A stretch of DNA of 64,000 bases. It comes from DATDPM01 sp963841995. GTDB taxonomy: Bacteria; Pseudomonadota; Alphaproteobacteria; DATDPM01. Below the pieces are notes generated by a model. The model was not told where the DNA came from. It did no database searches and was given only the letters and a program-made list of their open reading frames with translations. Where the stretch lies: positions 46,671 through 110,670 of the forward strand of contig CAWJEX010000008.1 of NCBI GenBank assembly GCA_963841995.1, written 5' to 3'. How positions within the stretch are numbered: position 1 is the stretch's first letter; each line of letters opens with the position of its first letter. Shown here piece after piece: positions 9,648 through 20,903 of the stretch. A program made the position numbers and the translations under genes.

Positions 9648-9683
9648 CATTACCACTTGACTGGTAATGTACGGTACGTTACC
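9648..9683. promoter_or_regulatory. Double TetR-type operator between emrA and tetR
   Basis: CATTACCA (9648-9655) and TGGTAATG (9662-9669) form a perfect 8-bp inverted repeat with a 6-base spacer. A second, overlapping 21-base near-perfect palindrome spans 9663-9683 (GGTAA at one end, TTACC at the other, two mismatched positions plus the centre). A TTGACT that could be a -35 element lies inside the first dyad at 9657-9662. The site is 80-90 bp upstream of emrA and 45-80 bp upstream of tetR, well placed to control both. Confidence 0.72.
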
Positions 9684-9727
9684 TTGGCGGTCAAGGGATA
9701 AAATCGAGCAGCCCAGGAGATCCGGCT

Positions 9728-10363
9728 ATGCCCCGAAACCCCGCCTTAAGTACTGGAAAATCTTCGGAGACGCGCCGGGCCGCCATCCTCAAGGCGGCAA
9801 CGCAGGTATTTCTGGAAGGCGGCTATGAGCGGGCCTGCATCGACGACGTGATCGCCAAGATCGGCGGCTCGAAGCGCACTATCTACAAGGAGTTCGGCAA
9901 CAAGGAGAATCTGTTTGCCGAGATCATCAAGGAGCGGACCGCCCGGGCGCTCGCCGCCAACTTGCCCGAGAATGAAATCGAGACGAAGGATTTCCGTTCC
10001 ACGCTCATCGCATTCGGTGAGCAGTTTTTGCGATTGATCATGGCGCCGGAGACGGTGAGCGTTTTTCGCGTCGTTTTCGGCGAATGTCGGCAGTTTCCAT
10101 TGCTCGGCAAGATTTTTTATGAAGGCGGGCCGGCCCAGACGCGCGCTCAGCTCATGCGCATCCTCGACCATTTCAAGAAACGCGGCGAGATTACGGTTTC
10201 GGATACGGGCCTTGCCGCCGACGCGTTCATCAGCATGGTCCGCGGCAATCACCATATGGAGGTCTTGCTGGGCCTTCGCCCGCCGCTTTCCCAGAAGGAG
10301 ATTTGGGAAATCGTCGAAGCCAAGGCGGATATTTTTCTGAACGGTGTTGCGGCGAGGCGTTGA
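9728..10363 (+). CDS. TetR/AcrR family transcriptional regulator
   Basis: 211 residues from an ATG preceded by AGGAGATCC. The N-terminal DNA-binding domain is clear: RAAILKAATQVFLEGGYERA leads into the helix-turn-helix (IDDVIAKIGGSKRTIYKEFG) and KENLFAEII. The helical remainder would form the ligand pocket and dimer interface. It is divergent from the emrAB-like operon with a two-dyad operator between, so it most likely represses that efflux system and itself and is released by a hydrophobic compound. The inducer cannot be told from sequence. Confidence 0.88.
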   Translation: MPRNPALSTGKSSETRRAAILKAATQVFLEGGYERACIDDVIAKIGGSKRTIYKEFGNKENLFAEIIKERTARALAANLPENEIETKDFRSTLIAFGEQFLRLIMAPETVSVFRVVFGECRQFPLLGKIFYEGGPAQTRAQLMRILDHFKKRGEITVSDTGLAADAFISMVRGNHHMEVLLGLRPPLSQKEIWEIVEAKADIFLNGVAARR

Positions 10364-10420
10364 TTTTCGCCGGGCACGCCCAAGATTTCAGGGGTGGCCG
10401 GATAGGCCAGGAGGAAGAAC

Positions 10421-10891
10421 ATGACAGCGAGATTGAAACACGCAAAGGCCTCGCCCGCTGCCTATAAGGCCATGTTGGCACTCGAAGAAGCGGTCAACAA
10501 AATCGGTCTCGGGCAAAGCCTTCTCGATCTCGTTCGCATGCGGGCATCGCAAATCAACAACTGCGCCTTTTGTCTATATATCCATACAGACGAGGCGCGC
10601 AGCCACGGCGAATCCCAGCGTCGCCTCGACGTCCTCAGCGCTTGGCGCGATTTGCCACTTTTTTCCGATCGCGAACGCGCCGCTTTGGGCTGGGCCGAAG
10701 CGGTGACCCTGATCGCCGAGAACGGCGTTCGGGATGAGGTCTATGAAGAGGCGCAGCTGCATTTTTCCGAGGAAGAGATTGTCAATCTCACCTTGGCGGT
10801 CAATGCCATCAACAGCTGGAACCGTTTGAACGTCGCTTTTCGCACTATCCATGGCGCCGATCCCGCCCAAGCCGCAAGCCCGGCCGCATAG
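10421..10891 (+). CDS. Carboxymuconolactone decarboxylase / AhpD-like alkylhydroperoxidase
   Basis: 156 residues with a good ribosome site (AGGAGGAAG). The active-site signature INNCAFCLYIHTDEAR contains the redox pair CxxC and the downstream His typical of AhpD-like peroxidases. The helical stretches RERAALGWAEAVTLI and FSEEEIVNLTLAVNAINSWNR are family hallmarks. The likely role is disposal of organic peroxides or a similar small-molecule redox reaction. It follows tetR by 57 bp and may be in the same regulon. Confidence 0.85.
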   Translation: MTARLKHAKASPAAYKAMLALEEAVNKIGLGQSLLDLVRMRASQINNCAFCLYIHTDEARSHGESQRRLDVLSAWRDLPLFSDRERAALGWAEAVTLIAENGVRDEVYEEAQLHFSEEEIVNLTLAVNAINSWNRLNVAFRTIHGADPAQAASPAA

Positions 10892-10905
10892 GAAAGGCGC
10901 GAAAG

Positions 10906-10948
10906 AAGAGCGGACCGCTTTTCCCCCGGCGGCCGCTCTTTTCTTCTT
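10906..10948 (+). terminator. Rho-independent terminator after the AhpD-like gene
   Basis: AAGAGCGG at 10906-10913 pairs with CCGCTCTT at 10933-10940 and is followed directly by the pyrimidine tract TTCTTCTT. It lies between the plus-strand AhpD-like gene and the convergent acetoacetate decarboxylase gene. Confidence 0.72.
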
Positions 10949-10971
10949 CAGAGTCGATTCGGAAATCGCGG

Positions 10972-11754
10972 CTAGGCCGATTTTCGTTTCGGCTCCGCCG
11001 CTTCGTCTTGCGCCGCAAGATAATCGTGGACGACTCGCCCGAAGGGCAGTGTGATATCCGCCAGGATGTGCTTTCCGCCGACCACGCGCCGGACCGGAAG
11101 ATCCGCGAAAGGCGCGTTGACGTGCGGGATCAGATGCAGCCGTGCCGGCCCGCGCCAGGCGCCCTTCACCGTGATATCCGTCATATTATAGCCGACCAAT
11201 TGGGCGATCGCCGGGCTGCCATCCGCATCCGGAATGACTTTCAGGCAAATCTGAGTCTTGCCGACGGCGGCCTGGGCATCGCGAATTTCCTGGTCGTCGG
11301 TTTCCGGCTTGTAGACCATCGTGCCCATCGCCACCCGCTCGCCGCCGTAATCGACGGTGCCGGTCAGGGTGTCGCCGGCGACGCGGAATTTCGGATTGCC
11401 GTATTTCTTGGGAAACCCCCAGATCTCGCGACCCGCCGCGATCGGCGCCTCGTCGTCGAGATACATCTGGGCGACGAAGCCGCAAGGGTCGCCATTGAAG
11501 GTGCAGGGGATGACGAGACCGCTCTCGGTGTAATCGCCGAAGCCCGAACTGTCCGGCATCCGGATCGCCTCGAAGGCGACCAGCGCATTGGGCGTCGGGA
11601 CCAGCGGTTCGGGCAAGGCCGCGCGCACCGCATCCGGGTCACTCTCATAAGTGATGATGAGATATTCCCGATTGACGAAGCGGTAGGGCCCGCGCGGAAA
11701 AACCGGGCTTGCCGCCGGCATGGAAGGAAGCGAGAGGATGTCGCTGCGTTTCAT
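10972..11754 (-). CDS. adc: Acetoacetate decarboxylase
   Basis: 260 residues. The Schiff-base lysine region is present as GREIWGFPKKYGNPKF; the second or equivalent Lys of the KK pair is the catalytic residue in the family. Other family marks are PLVPTPNALVAFEAIRM near residue 55 and DEAPIAAGREIWG before the active site. The enzyme removes CO2 from acetoacetate to give acetone. It is the last gene of a minus-strand cluster with 3-hydroxybutyrate dehydrogenase and a patatin-like protein. That suggests breakdown of polyhydroxybutyrate-derived 3-hydroxybutyrate through acetoacetate. Confidence 0.92.
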   Translation of the reverse strand: MKRSDILSLPSMPAASPVFPRGPYRFVNREYLIITYESDPDAVRAALPEPLVPTPNALVAFEAIRMPDSSGFGDYTESGLVIPCTFNGDPCGFVAQMYLDDEAPIAAGREIWGFPKKYGNPKFRVAGDTLTGTVDYGGERVAMGTMVYKPETDDQEIRDAQAAVGKTQICLKVIPDADGSPAIAQLVGYNMTDITVKGAWRGPARLHLIPHVNAPFADLPVRRVVGGKHILADITLPFGRVVHDYLAAQDEAAEPKRKSA

Positions 11755-11791
11755 GGATCGATCTCCTGAACAGACATTCGGATGATGCTCG

Positions 11792-12574
11792 CTATTGCAT
11801 GAACCAACCGTGGCTGACGACGACCGATTGGCCAGTCAGCGCGTTCGAACCGAAGGACGCGAAGAAAACGGCAAGGGCTGCGACATCGGCAGTGGTGGTG
11901 AACTCGCCGTCCACGGTTTCCTTCAGCATCACGTCCTTGATGACTTGCTCTTCGGTGATGCCGAGCTCCTTGGCTTGCTCGGGGATTTGCTTGTCGACCA
12001 GGGGTGTGCGCACGAAGCCGGGGCAGATCACATTGGCGCGGACCTTGTGCTTGGCGCCTTCCTTGGCCACCGTCTTGCAAAGCCCGATCAGCCCGTGCTT
12101 GGCCGTCACATAGGGCGCCTTCAACGGCGAGGCCTCTTTGGAATGCACCGACCCCATATAGACGATCGAGCCGCCGCGGCCGGACTTATACATGTTGCGA
12201 AGGCAGGCGCGCGTGGTCAGGAATGCGCCGTCGAGATGAATCGCCAGCAATTTCTTCCAGTTGGCGAAGCTCAGATCCACCACCGGATCGATGTGCTGAA
12301 TCCCCGCATTGCTGACCAAGATATCGACGCCGCCAAAGGCCTTGATGATTTCGGCGACGCCGCAATCGACCTCCGCCTCCTCGGTGACATTCATGGCAAC
12401 GCCCATCGCCTTGCCGCCCTCGGCCTCGATGCTCTTCGCCGCTTTGCTGGCGCCGTCGAGATTGAAATCGGCAACCGCGACCTTGGCGCCTTCATCGGCG
12501 AAGGCCCGGCAGATTTCGAGTCCGATACCGCTGGCGCCGCCGGTGACGATGGCGACTTTATCTTTCAAGCGCAT
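11792..12574 (-). CDS. bdhA: 3-Hydroxybutyrate dehydrogenase (short-chain dehydrogenase)
   Basis: 260 residues from the ATG at 12574, chosen over an in-frame GTG two codons upstream because GAGGAA sits seven bases before it. The Rossmann motif TGGASGIG (about 11-18), NAG at about 90, the catalytic Ser in GSVHS and the YVTAKHG motif (Y and K of the SDR triad) are all visible. The C-terminal pattern LVDKQIPEQAKELGI and VVVSHGW matches 3-hydroxybutyrate dehydrogenases rather than generic SDRs. It oxidises 3-hydroxybutyrate to acetoacetate with NAD. It lies 37 bp upstream of the acetoacetate decarboxylase gene. Confidence 0.92.
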   Translation of the reverse strand: MRLKDKVAIVTGGASGIGLEICRAFADEGAKVAVADFNLDGASKAAKSIEAEGGKAMGVAMNVTEEAEVDCGVAEIIKAFGGVDILVSNAGIQHIDPVVDLSFANWKKLLAIHLDGAFLTTRACLRNMYKSGRGGSIVYMGSVHSKEASPLKAPYVTAKHGLIGLCKTVAKEGAKHKVRANVICPGFVRTPLVDKQIPEQAKELGITEEQVIKDVMLKETVDGEFTTTADVAALAVFFASFGSNALTGQSVVVSHGWFMQ

Positions 12575-12598
12575 GAGCACTTCCTCATTGGTAGCCCC

Positions 12599-14032
12599 TC
12601 ATTCCCGGCCGTCCGCCGCGAGATCGAACGTGAAAACGCCTTCCACGCCCTTCGGCTTTTCGAGCACCTCGGGATGATGAAGAGTCCGCACCGCATCGTT
12701 GTAACCGGCGCACCAGTGCTCCTGCATGCTGCGCCGGGAAAATTCATAGTCCTTCGAATTGCCTTCGTAATTCTGGGCGTGGTAAATGAGATGAATGATG
12801 TTGTAGGCGCTATGGTCGGCAACCGAGGCCAGCAATTTGGCTTCGGGCGTGTTTTTCAGCGCGTTCGGCAGCTTGGGAAGGAGGCTGGCCAGCGCGCAGC
12901 GCATCCGTTTGGCGATTATAAACCAGTCGGTGTTGGCGCGGGTGCGGCTCGAATACTGGATTTCCTTCTGCCGGGTCACGACCTCCATCATGTTGCCCGG
13001 AACTTCGCCGCGGGCGCTCCACAAATCGACCTGGAAGATCAGCGTGTCTTCCCGCCGTCCGTTTTCCACCACCCATCGCAGCGGCGTGTTTGAAACCATT
13101 CCACCGTCCCAATAATGCTCGCCCTCGATTTCCACCGCGGGAAATCCGGGCGGCAGAGCTCCGCTCGCCATCACGTGTTCGGGGCGGATTTTGCGCGTCG
13201 TATTGTCGAAATAGACGAAATTGCCGGAGCGGACATTGACCGCGCCGACGCTGAATCGCGTATCGTCGGCGTTGATGCGATCGAAATCGATCACCTGGTC
13301 CAAGGTCGATTTCAAGGCGCCGATATCGTAAAAACTTGTGGCCTGGGGCGTGCCCGCGGGATTGAGCCAAGGGGCTGGCATGCGGAGCCCGAAAAATCCG
13401 GGCACGCCGGACGACAGGGCGTTTCCGGCGCTGATTTGATTCAACACCCGCCGTGTGTCGTCGCCCTTGGTCAGCGGCGAATCGAAATATTCCAACCAGC
13501 TGGCGATTCGCGGCGCTGTGACCTGTTCCCAGAAAGCGCGCAGCTTCGCGACCCGCTCTTGCGGCTTGTTGCCGGCGATGATCGCGGCGTTGATCGCGCC
13601 GATGGAAATCCCTGCCAGCCAATTCGGCTCGATCCCCGATTCCGACAGCGCTTCGTAAGCCCCCGCCTGATAAGCGCCGAGCGCGCCGCCGCCTTGGAGA
13701 AGCATGGCCACGCTTTTGAACGGGAGTTTTTTCGTGATGCGCCGGGCTTTGAGTGAAGACGCTTTGAGCGAAGAGGCGGCATCGGGTGGCGGGTGAAGCA
13801 GAGACGGTTTAACGGAATTCCGCTTCGCCGCAGGGGATTTGGTTTTCGGCCGGGGGCGCTTCGCGCTGCGCTTTTCGCTCGGGCGGGTTTTGGTGCCGGG
13901 CCTTCGCCCCGCACGCGAGCGGCTCTTGTTTGATGGATCGCGGATCGTGGTTTTCTTGGGATCGGACGCGTCGAACACGGTGCTGGTTCTCCCGCGAAAT
14001 ATCGGAAGGCTCGGCGCTGCTGCGCAAAGCAA
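12599..14032 (-). CDS. Patatin-like phospholipase family protein with basic N-terminal tail
   Basis: 477 residues from the first start; a GTG at 13978 is an alternative. Residues 20-110 are extremely rich in R, K, P and S and look disordered. The patatin domain follows: the oxyanion loop MLLQGGGALGAYQAGAYEAL, the nucleophile in GISIGA, and the DGG of the Ser-Asp dyad in WDGGMVSNTPL. The C-terminal segment with RRSMQEHWCAGYNDA resembles patatins that accompany bdhA in alphaproteobacteria. A lipid or polyhydroxybutyrate-granule esterase role is plausible from the operon. The gene starts the cluster; the gap to bdhA is 24 bp. Confidence 0.85.
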   Translation of the reverse strand: MLCAAAPSLPIFRGRTSTVFDASDPKKTTIRDPSNKSRSRAGRRPGTKTRPSEKRSAKRPRPKTKSPAAKRNSVKPSLLHPPPDAASSLKASSLKARRITKKLPFKSVAMLLQGGGALGAYQAGAYEALSESGIEPNWLAGISIGAINAAIIAGNKPQERVAKLRAFWEQVTAPRIASWLEYFDSPLTKGDDTRRVLNQISAGNALSSGVPGFFGLRMPAPWLNPAGTPQATSFYDIGALKSTLDQVIDFDRINADDTRFSVGAVNVRSGNFVYFDNTTRKIRPEHVMASGALPPGFPAVEIEGEHYWDGGMVSNTPLRWVVENGRREDTLIFQVDLWSARGEVPGNMMEVVTRQKEIQYSSRTRANTDWFIIAKRMRCALASLLPKLPNALKNTPEAKLLASVADHSAYNIIHLIYHAQNYEGNSKDYEFSRRSMQEHWCAGYNDAVRTLHHPEVLEKPKGVEGVFTFDLAADGRE

Positions 14033-14702
14033 TTCCCTTGCCGATCGGCTTCGCCCGAATTTCAGGCCTGAAGCTTAAGCCCAAAATTCAAGTAAGTCGC
14101 CTTCGCAGTTGCGGCAAGGCGTTTGTTGCATTGCGGCGTGTCATGCCGCCGGTTATGGCGGGTTACGGTCGAGCGCCTTGGACGGCCAGCACTTTTTCTC
14201 ATATCGCGAGCGCGCGGCGTCCGTCTGCACCGGTCGGTCTGACTCAAATCCGTCACACGATTGATCGCTGTGGCCGCGCAGGATGTCGGCACCAACGACG
14301 TGTATCAAGATGACGTGTATCAGGAATTACGGCTGAATTTCTCCGGGGGAGGAGACATCAGTCTCGCTTTTCCCAAAAGGAGCCTGTGATGAGACTAAGC
14401 CGCTCGACCCGAAAAGGAATTGGCCTCGCCGCGGCCGTGCTGTCGGTCGCGGTGCTGGTTGGCCTCCTCTTCCTGCCGAAAGCGTCGGTTATCCGCTCGG
14501 ACCTCAGGGCCGAGATCAAGCTTTGCCCATGGCCTCCCACATCTTCGGCCACATTCCAGCCACGGCGAAGGGCCGAGGGCGAGGGCCTGAGGACTTCAAG
14601 GGGGAGGGGCCGAGCGGGAGCGCTGGGGGGCTCCGAGAGGGAGGCCTAGAGACCGCGCCGCAGCGGAATTAGACTCCGGCCGTATTCTTCGGGGGAGCGG
14701 CG
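14033..14702. other. 670-bp stretch without a confident gene
   Basis: It holds an 11-bp direct repeat GACGTGTATCA (14297-14307 and 14312-14322). A short open frame at 14386-14649 starts with a signal-like sequence (GIGLAAAVLSVAVLVGLLFL) after GGAG, but it runs into low-complexity sequence and may be a truncated lipoprotein or secreted peptide. A G-rich purine tract covers about 14565-14650. No RNA gene is recognised. Confidence 0.4.
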
Positions 14703-15267
14703 ATGGATTCTTATCTCATCTTCAAGACGATCCACATCGTCGGCGTCGTGATCTTCGTCGGCAACATCGCCGTCACCGGCTGGTGGAAGACGATGGCCAA
14801 TCGAACCAGCGATCCGAAAATCATCGCCTTCGCCCAGCGCCAGGTGGCCCTCACCGACTACGTCTTCACTGCCGGCGGAATCGTTTTGCTGCTGATCGGC
14901 GGCATGGGGGCGGCGCATGCCGGCAATCTGCCCCTGGCCGAAACGCCCTGGATTGCCCACGGCGGCATGTTGTTCGTCGCCTCCGGAATCGTCTGGTTCG
15001 CGATTCTGATTCCCCTGCAAACCAAACTCGCGCGTCTCTCGCGTGACTTCGCACACCGCGGCGCGATCCCGGAACTCTTATTGGCGATTGGAAAAATTGT
15101 GGGCCGTCTTCGGCGCCCCCGCGACTCTTCCACCCCTGGCCGCGATTGCCGTGATGGTGGGGAAAGAGTGGGATGAGGGCCTAACTGTTCGCAGCACCCG
15201 GGAAAGATTCCCTGGCCTCCTTTTCGCTATTCTAGCGGTGCCAACTAGCTTAGGAGCGATTTTATAA
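14703..15267 (+). CDS. DUF2269-like integral membrane protein (frameshifted near its end)
   Basis: The first 122 codons give a four-helix membrane protein of the DUF2269 type: IFKTIHIVGVVIFVGNIAVTG, the second helix around YVFTAGGIVLLLIGGMG, and FVASGIVWFAILIPLQ. At about 15070 the conserved C-terminal sequence YWRLEKLWAVFGAPAT continues one frame over, so one extra base is present. After PLAAIAVMV the family normally stops within a few residues, but this frame runs on to 15267, suggesting a second defect. Function is unknown; the conserved His and Trp near the helices resemble heme-binding small membrane proteins, but that is speculation. Confidence 0.6.
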
Positions 15268-15659
15268 CTAAGGAATCACAGGGACTCAACCTTGATCCCA
15301 GGGGAGAAGAATTCACTCTTCGCCGAGTTACGGCAGATGGAGAAACGACCGAGATTATTCTGTCCTCCATCGATGTCCTTATGCTTGCCGAGATGGCTCC
15401 AGCTCTTCGTCAGCAAGTCTTATCACGGTCCCATCCAAAAAATAGAGGGTCGGTCGAGGCAATAGTAGCGATGGATGTTGTTCAGTTTGAGTTGCATCCT
15501 GAGAAATTGGCGGAAAAACTTCAGCTGACCCTGATACTTGGTATATCCGGCACGAGTCACTCAACATTCGCATTTCCGTTAGATGTAGCTGCTCGTTTGG
15601 CTGAGAGCATTCTTGTATATCTTGCGAAGATACGAGGATCGAATCTGACAAAGCAATGA
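15264..15659 (+). CDS. Unknown protein of the AT-richer islet; start codon unclear
   Basis: The clear coding part begins at the ATG at 15381 (92 residues). Reading upstream, the frame stays open and protein-like (RGEEFTLRRVTADGETTEII) back to 15249. The only good ribosome site is TAGGAG at 15251-15256, and the codon at proper distance is ATA (15264), not ATG. Either a rare start is used or the start has mutated. No family is recognised. It precedes another unknown gene by 28 bp, and both have lower GC than their neighbours, suggesting a transferred pair. Confidence 0.5.
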   Translation: MTKESQGLNLDPRGEEFTLRRVTADGETTEIILSSIDVLMLAEMAPALRQQVLSRSHPKNRGSVEAIVAMDVVQFELHPEKLAEKLQLTLILGISGTSHSTFAFPLDVAARLAESILVYLAKIRGSNLTKQ

Positions 15660-15687
15660 TATTGGTCATGCTGACTTTGGTTCACGC

Positions 15688-16440
15688 ATGCGCGGCGATC
15701 TCCTAGACGCTTATGCCGCTATCGACTGGGCCGTATCCGATCTCCCAATCTTGGAAAGCAAGATCAATGGATGGCTCAACGATTCCCCTTATACTCTCTT
15801 TGGCGATCTGGAGTCGCAACCGGGCAAGAAGATTCTTCGCCTCCGCAATGTGAAGGCGATCCCAGCCATCATCAACGCCGAGGCGGGAGTCATCATTCAC
15901 AGCATCAGAAGCAGTTTAGATATTCTTGCCGTCGCCCTTGCCGAGCGTAACGGCGCAACGGACCCAAAAGATGTTTATTTCCCCGTCAGCGCGAGCCACG
16001 CCGCGTTTCTCGACACAGGAAGAGGCGGGGGAATGAAAAAAATAAAGCGGCTTTCTGTGGCCGACTGCGCGGTCATCGAAAATCTCAAGCCGTACAAGGG
16101 AGGGAATAACTACCTCTTCGCATTGCACGACGTCGACGTAACGCGGAAACATCGGCGCCTTGTTTCTGTCTTTCGCGCCCCGTCGGCGATCCTGGTTTCT
16201 TATGAAGCCGGGAGACAAGGCGTCAAATTTGTGCCCGTTTGGAATGGCTTCAAGAACGACGCTATAAGTGCGACTGGACCTTTCCATGCGTCGGAAGACC
16301 ACCTTAATATCGCCCTTGAGATACGCCTCACCGAGCCGCGCATCGTTTCTCTTAAGGCGCTGATTGAAGTGCTGAACGATTTCGCGAGCCTTGCGGACTC
16401 GATCATCAAGATGTTCGACACCCGCCTGACGGGTCGCTGA
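15688..16440 (+). CDS. Unknown 250-residue protein
   Basis: An intact frame with balanced amino-acid composition. Segments include AAIDWAVSDLPILESKINGW near the start, GVIIHSIRSSLDILAVALAERNGA in the middle and a helical C terminus LKALIEVLNDFASLADSIIKMF. No signal peptide or transmembrane helix is seen. I do not recognise the family. Base composition and codon use are less GC-rich than in flanking DUF2269 and recA genes. It forms a two-gene islet with the upstream unknown gene; the content fits a soluble accessory protein of unknown role. Confidence 0.65.
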   Translation: MRGDLLDAYAAIDWAVSDLPILESKINGWLNDSPYTLFGDLESQPGKKILRLRNVKAIPAIINAEAGVIIHSIRSSLDILAVALAERNGATDPKDVYFPVSASHAAFLDTGRGGGMKKIKRLSVADCAVIENLKPYKGGNNYLFALHDVDVTRKHRRLVSVFRAPSAILVSYEAGRQGVKFVPVWNGFKNDAISATGPFHASEDHLNIALEIRLTEPRIVSLKALIEVLNDFASLADSIIKMFDTRLTGR

Positions 16441-16793
16441 CCCTCCCACAACCTTCACGATGGCCCACATCTGGGATTGCACCCCGCCAATGCACAGAAG
16501 TTCCCAAAATGTTCCTTGCCATGAGAGAACAAATAGGGTACAAGCGGTTGGTTATTCGTTTGTTGGGGGCAGGGGCTGCGCCCGAAATGGTTGTTGAGCC
16601 CGGTTGTTAAGCGCCTGCCGAGCCTGCGGTTGGACCCAGCCCCCACAATTGGAATGCGTTCGGAACAATGCCTAGCCCGAGCCGGAATCCATCGCTCTAG
16701 AACCTTCGAGAGCCTGTGCCAGAACCCGCGAAAGCACTCATGCAAGAAGCCGTGACCCCGCCAACCGATTTAAAGATATAAGGGAGGAACGCC
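16441..16793. other. Intergenic region upstream of recA with a weak LexA-like site
   Basis: No gene is seen. GAAC-N7-GTAC lies at 16527-16541, one base from the alphaproteobacterial LexA box (GAAC-N7-GAAC, or GTTC-N7-GTTC on the other strand). It is about 253 bp before recA, far for an operator, so the assignment is weak. A good ribosome site (AAGGGAGG) sits just before the recA start. Confidence 0.35.
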
Positions 16794-17873
16794 ATGTCGG
16801 CGCCCGCACTTCGCGTCATCGATAAGGACAATATGGACAAACAGAAGGCCTTGGAGGCCGCGATCAGCCAGATCGAGCGCAATTTCGGCAAGGGCTCGAT
16901 CATGAAGCTGGGCGCCAACGAAATCGCGGTCGAAACCGATGCGATCTCCACCGGCTCGCTCGGCCTCGATCTGGCGCTGGGCGTCGGCGGCTTGCCCCGC
17001 GGCCGCGTCGTCGAAATCTACGGCCCCGAATCCTCCGGCAAGACGACGCTGGCCCTCCATGTGGTGGCCGAGGCCCAAAAGCTGGGCGGCGCCTGCGCTT
17101 TCGTCGATGCCGAACATGCCCTCGATCCCTCCTATGCCAAGAAGCTCGGCGTCGATGTCGAGAACCTGTTGATCTCCCAGCCCGATACCGGCGAACAGGC
17201 CCTCGAGATCGCCGATACCCTGGTGCGGTCCGGCGGCATCGATGTGCTGGTGGTGGATAGTGTGGCCGCCCTGGTGCCGCGGGCCGAGCTCGAAGGCGAG
17301 ATGGGCGATTCGCATATGGGCCTGCAGGCCCGCCTGATGAGCCAAGCCTTGCGCAAGCTCGCCGGTTCGATTTCCCGCTCGCACTGCCTCGTCATCTTCA
17401 TCAATCAGATACGGCTCAAGATCGGCGTCATGTTCGGCAATCCGGAAACCACCACCGGCGGTAACGCCCTGAAATTCTATGCCTCGGTTCGCCTCGATAT
17501 CCGGCGCATCGGCGCCATCAAGGACCATGACCGGGTGGTCGGCAATCAGACCAAGGTCAAGGTGGTGAAGAACAAAGTCGCCCCGCCGTTCCGCGTGGTC
17601 GAATTCGACATCATGTACGGAGAAGGCATTTCCAAGCTCGGCGAGATCATCGACCTCGGCGTTCAGGCCGGGATCGTCGAAAAATCCGGCGCCTGGTTCT
17701 CCTATGACGGCCAGCGCATCGGCCAGGGCCGGGAGAACACCCGCGCCTTTCTGAAACAGAACCCGGAAATCGCCGCCAAAATCGAAATCGCGATCCGCCA
17801 GAATGCCGGGCTTGTTGCCGACTCCATGATGAGCGGCCCCAGCTCCGAGGAAGAACCCGTCACCAGCGAATAA
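16794..17873 (+). CDS. recA: DNA recombination/repair protein RecA
   Basis: 359 residues, full family length. The Walker A motif GPESSGKT is at 77-84, Walker B is in DVLVVDSVAAL, loop L1 in EMGDSHMGLQARLMSQALRK and loop L2 in FGNPETTTGGNALKFYAS. RecA forms ATP-dependent filaments on single-stranded DNA, drives strand exchange and triggers LexA self-cleavage. The start ATG follows GGGAGG. The acidic tail ends in EEEPVTSE. One L1-region difference is LVIFINQIRLKIGV, where many family members have M rather than L. recA followed by alaS is a common alphaproteobacterial order. Confidence 0.98.
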   Translation: MSAPALRVIDKDNMDKQKALEAAISQIERNFGKGSIMKLGANEIAVETDAISTGSLGLDLALGVGGLPRGRVVEIYGPESSGKTTLALHVVAEAQKLGGACAFVDAEHALDPSYAKKLGVDVENLLISQPDTGEQALEIADTLVRSGGIDVLVVDSVAALVPRAELEGEMGDSHMGLQARLMSQALRKLAGSISRSHCLVIFINQIRLKIGVMFGNPETTTGGNALKFYASVRLDIRRIGAIKDHDRVVGNQTKVKVVKNKVAPPFRVVEFDIMYGEGISKLGEIIDLGVQAGIVEKSGAWFSYDGQRIGQGRENTRAFLKQNPEIAAKIEIAIRQNAGLVADSMMSGPSSEEEPVTSE

Positions 17874-17901
17874 TTCCGGCAATCGATTTAGCCCCAACTC
17901 G

Positions 17902-17932
17902 GGGCGCGGCTCTGGCTGCGCCCTTTTTCTTT
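17902..17932 (+). terminator. Rho-independent terminator of recA
   Basis: GGGCGC (17902-17907) pairs with GCGCCC (17918-17923) around a 10-base loop, followed immediately by TTTTTCTTT. It lies 28 bp after the recA stop. Confidence 0.82.
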
Positions 17933-18132
17933 GCGCGGCTTTTCTTAAGTCGTTTTTCTTCTGGGAAATGCGCGGCTTAGGAAGTGGCGCGCCGGATGGA
18001 GAACCTAGACAGGGGATAAGGCAAAGGCTACAAGCCACTCCAGGGGACGTTTCCGCCTAAGGATATTCCGGGTCCCCCGGAGATCTCGAGAAATCCGCAG
18101 TTTTCCGGGCTTTTCGGGGTGCCAAAGACCGC

Positions 18133-18168
18133 TTACATTTACTGAGAACTGGTTACATTTGCTGAGAA
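18133..18168 (+). repeat. Two tandem 16-bp repeats abutting the alaS start codon
   Basis: TTACATTTACTGAGAA (18133-18148) and TTACATTTGCTGAGAA (18153-18168) differ at one base and have a 20-bp period. The second copy ends at the base before the alaS ATG. They replace the expected ribosome site; only GAGAA is available. They may be the end of a mobile element or an operator. Confidence 0.7.
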
Positions 18169-20858
<2,690 letters not shown>

Positions 20859-20860
<2 letters not shown>

Positions 20861-20899
20861 CGCGAGGGTAACGCGCCCGAAGCGCGCCCGACTCGCGTC
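20859..20899. terminator. Possible terminator between convergent alaS and icd
   Basis: GACGCGAG (20859-20866) pairs with CTCGCGTC (20892-20899) around a 25-base loop that contains a second GC-rich repeat. It spans the 43-bp gap between the two stop codons. No T-run is visible. Confidence 0.38.
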
Positions 20900-20903
20900 G
20901 AAC

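Noticed and set aside
11795..13093. 432-codon plus-strand open frame
   Set aside because: Lies opposite bdhA and the patatin-like gene, which carry catalytic motifs; composition (H, R, G rich) is typical of an antisense shadow.
16527..16541. Definite LexA box for recA
   Set aside because: One mismatch and 253 bp from the start; kept only as a weak note.
16770..18038. 422-codon open frame antisense to recA
   Set aside because: Shadow of recA; it even runs through the recA terminator.
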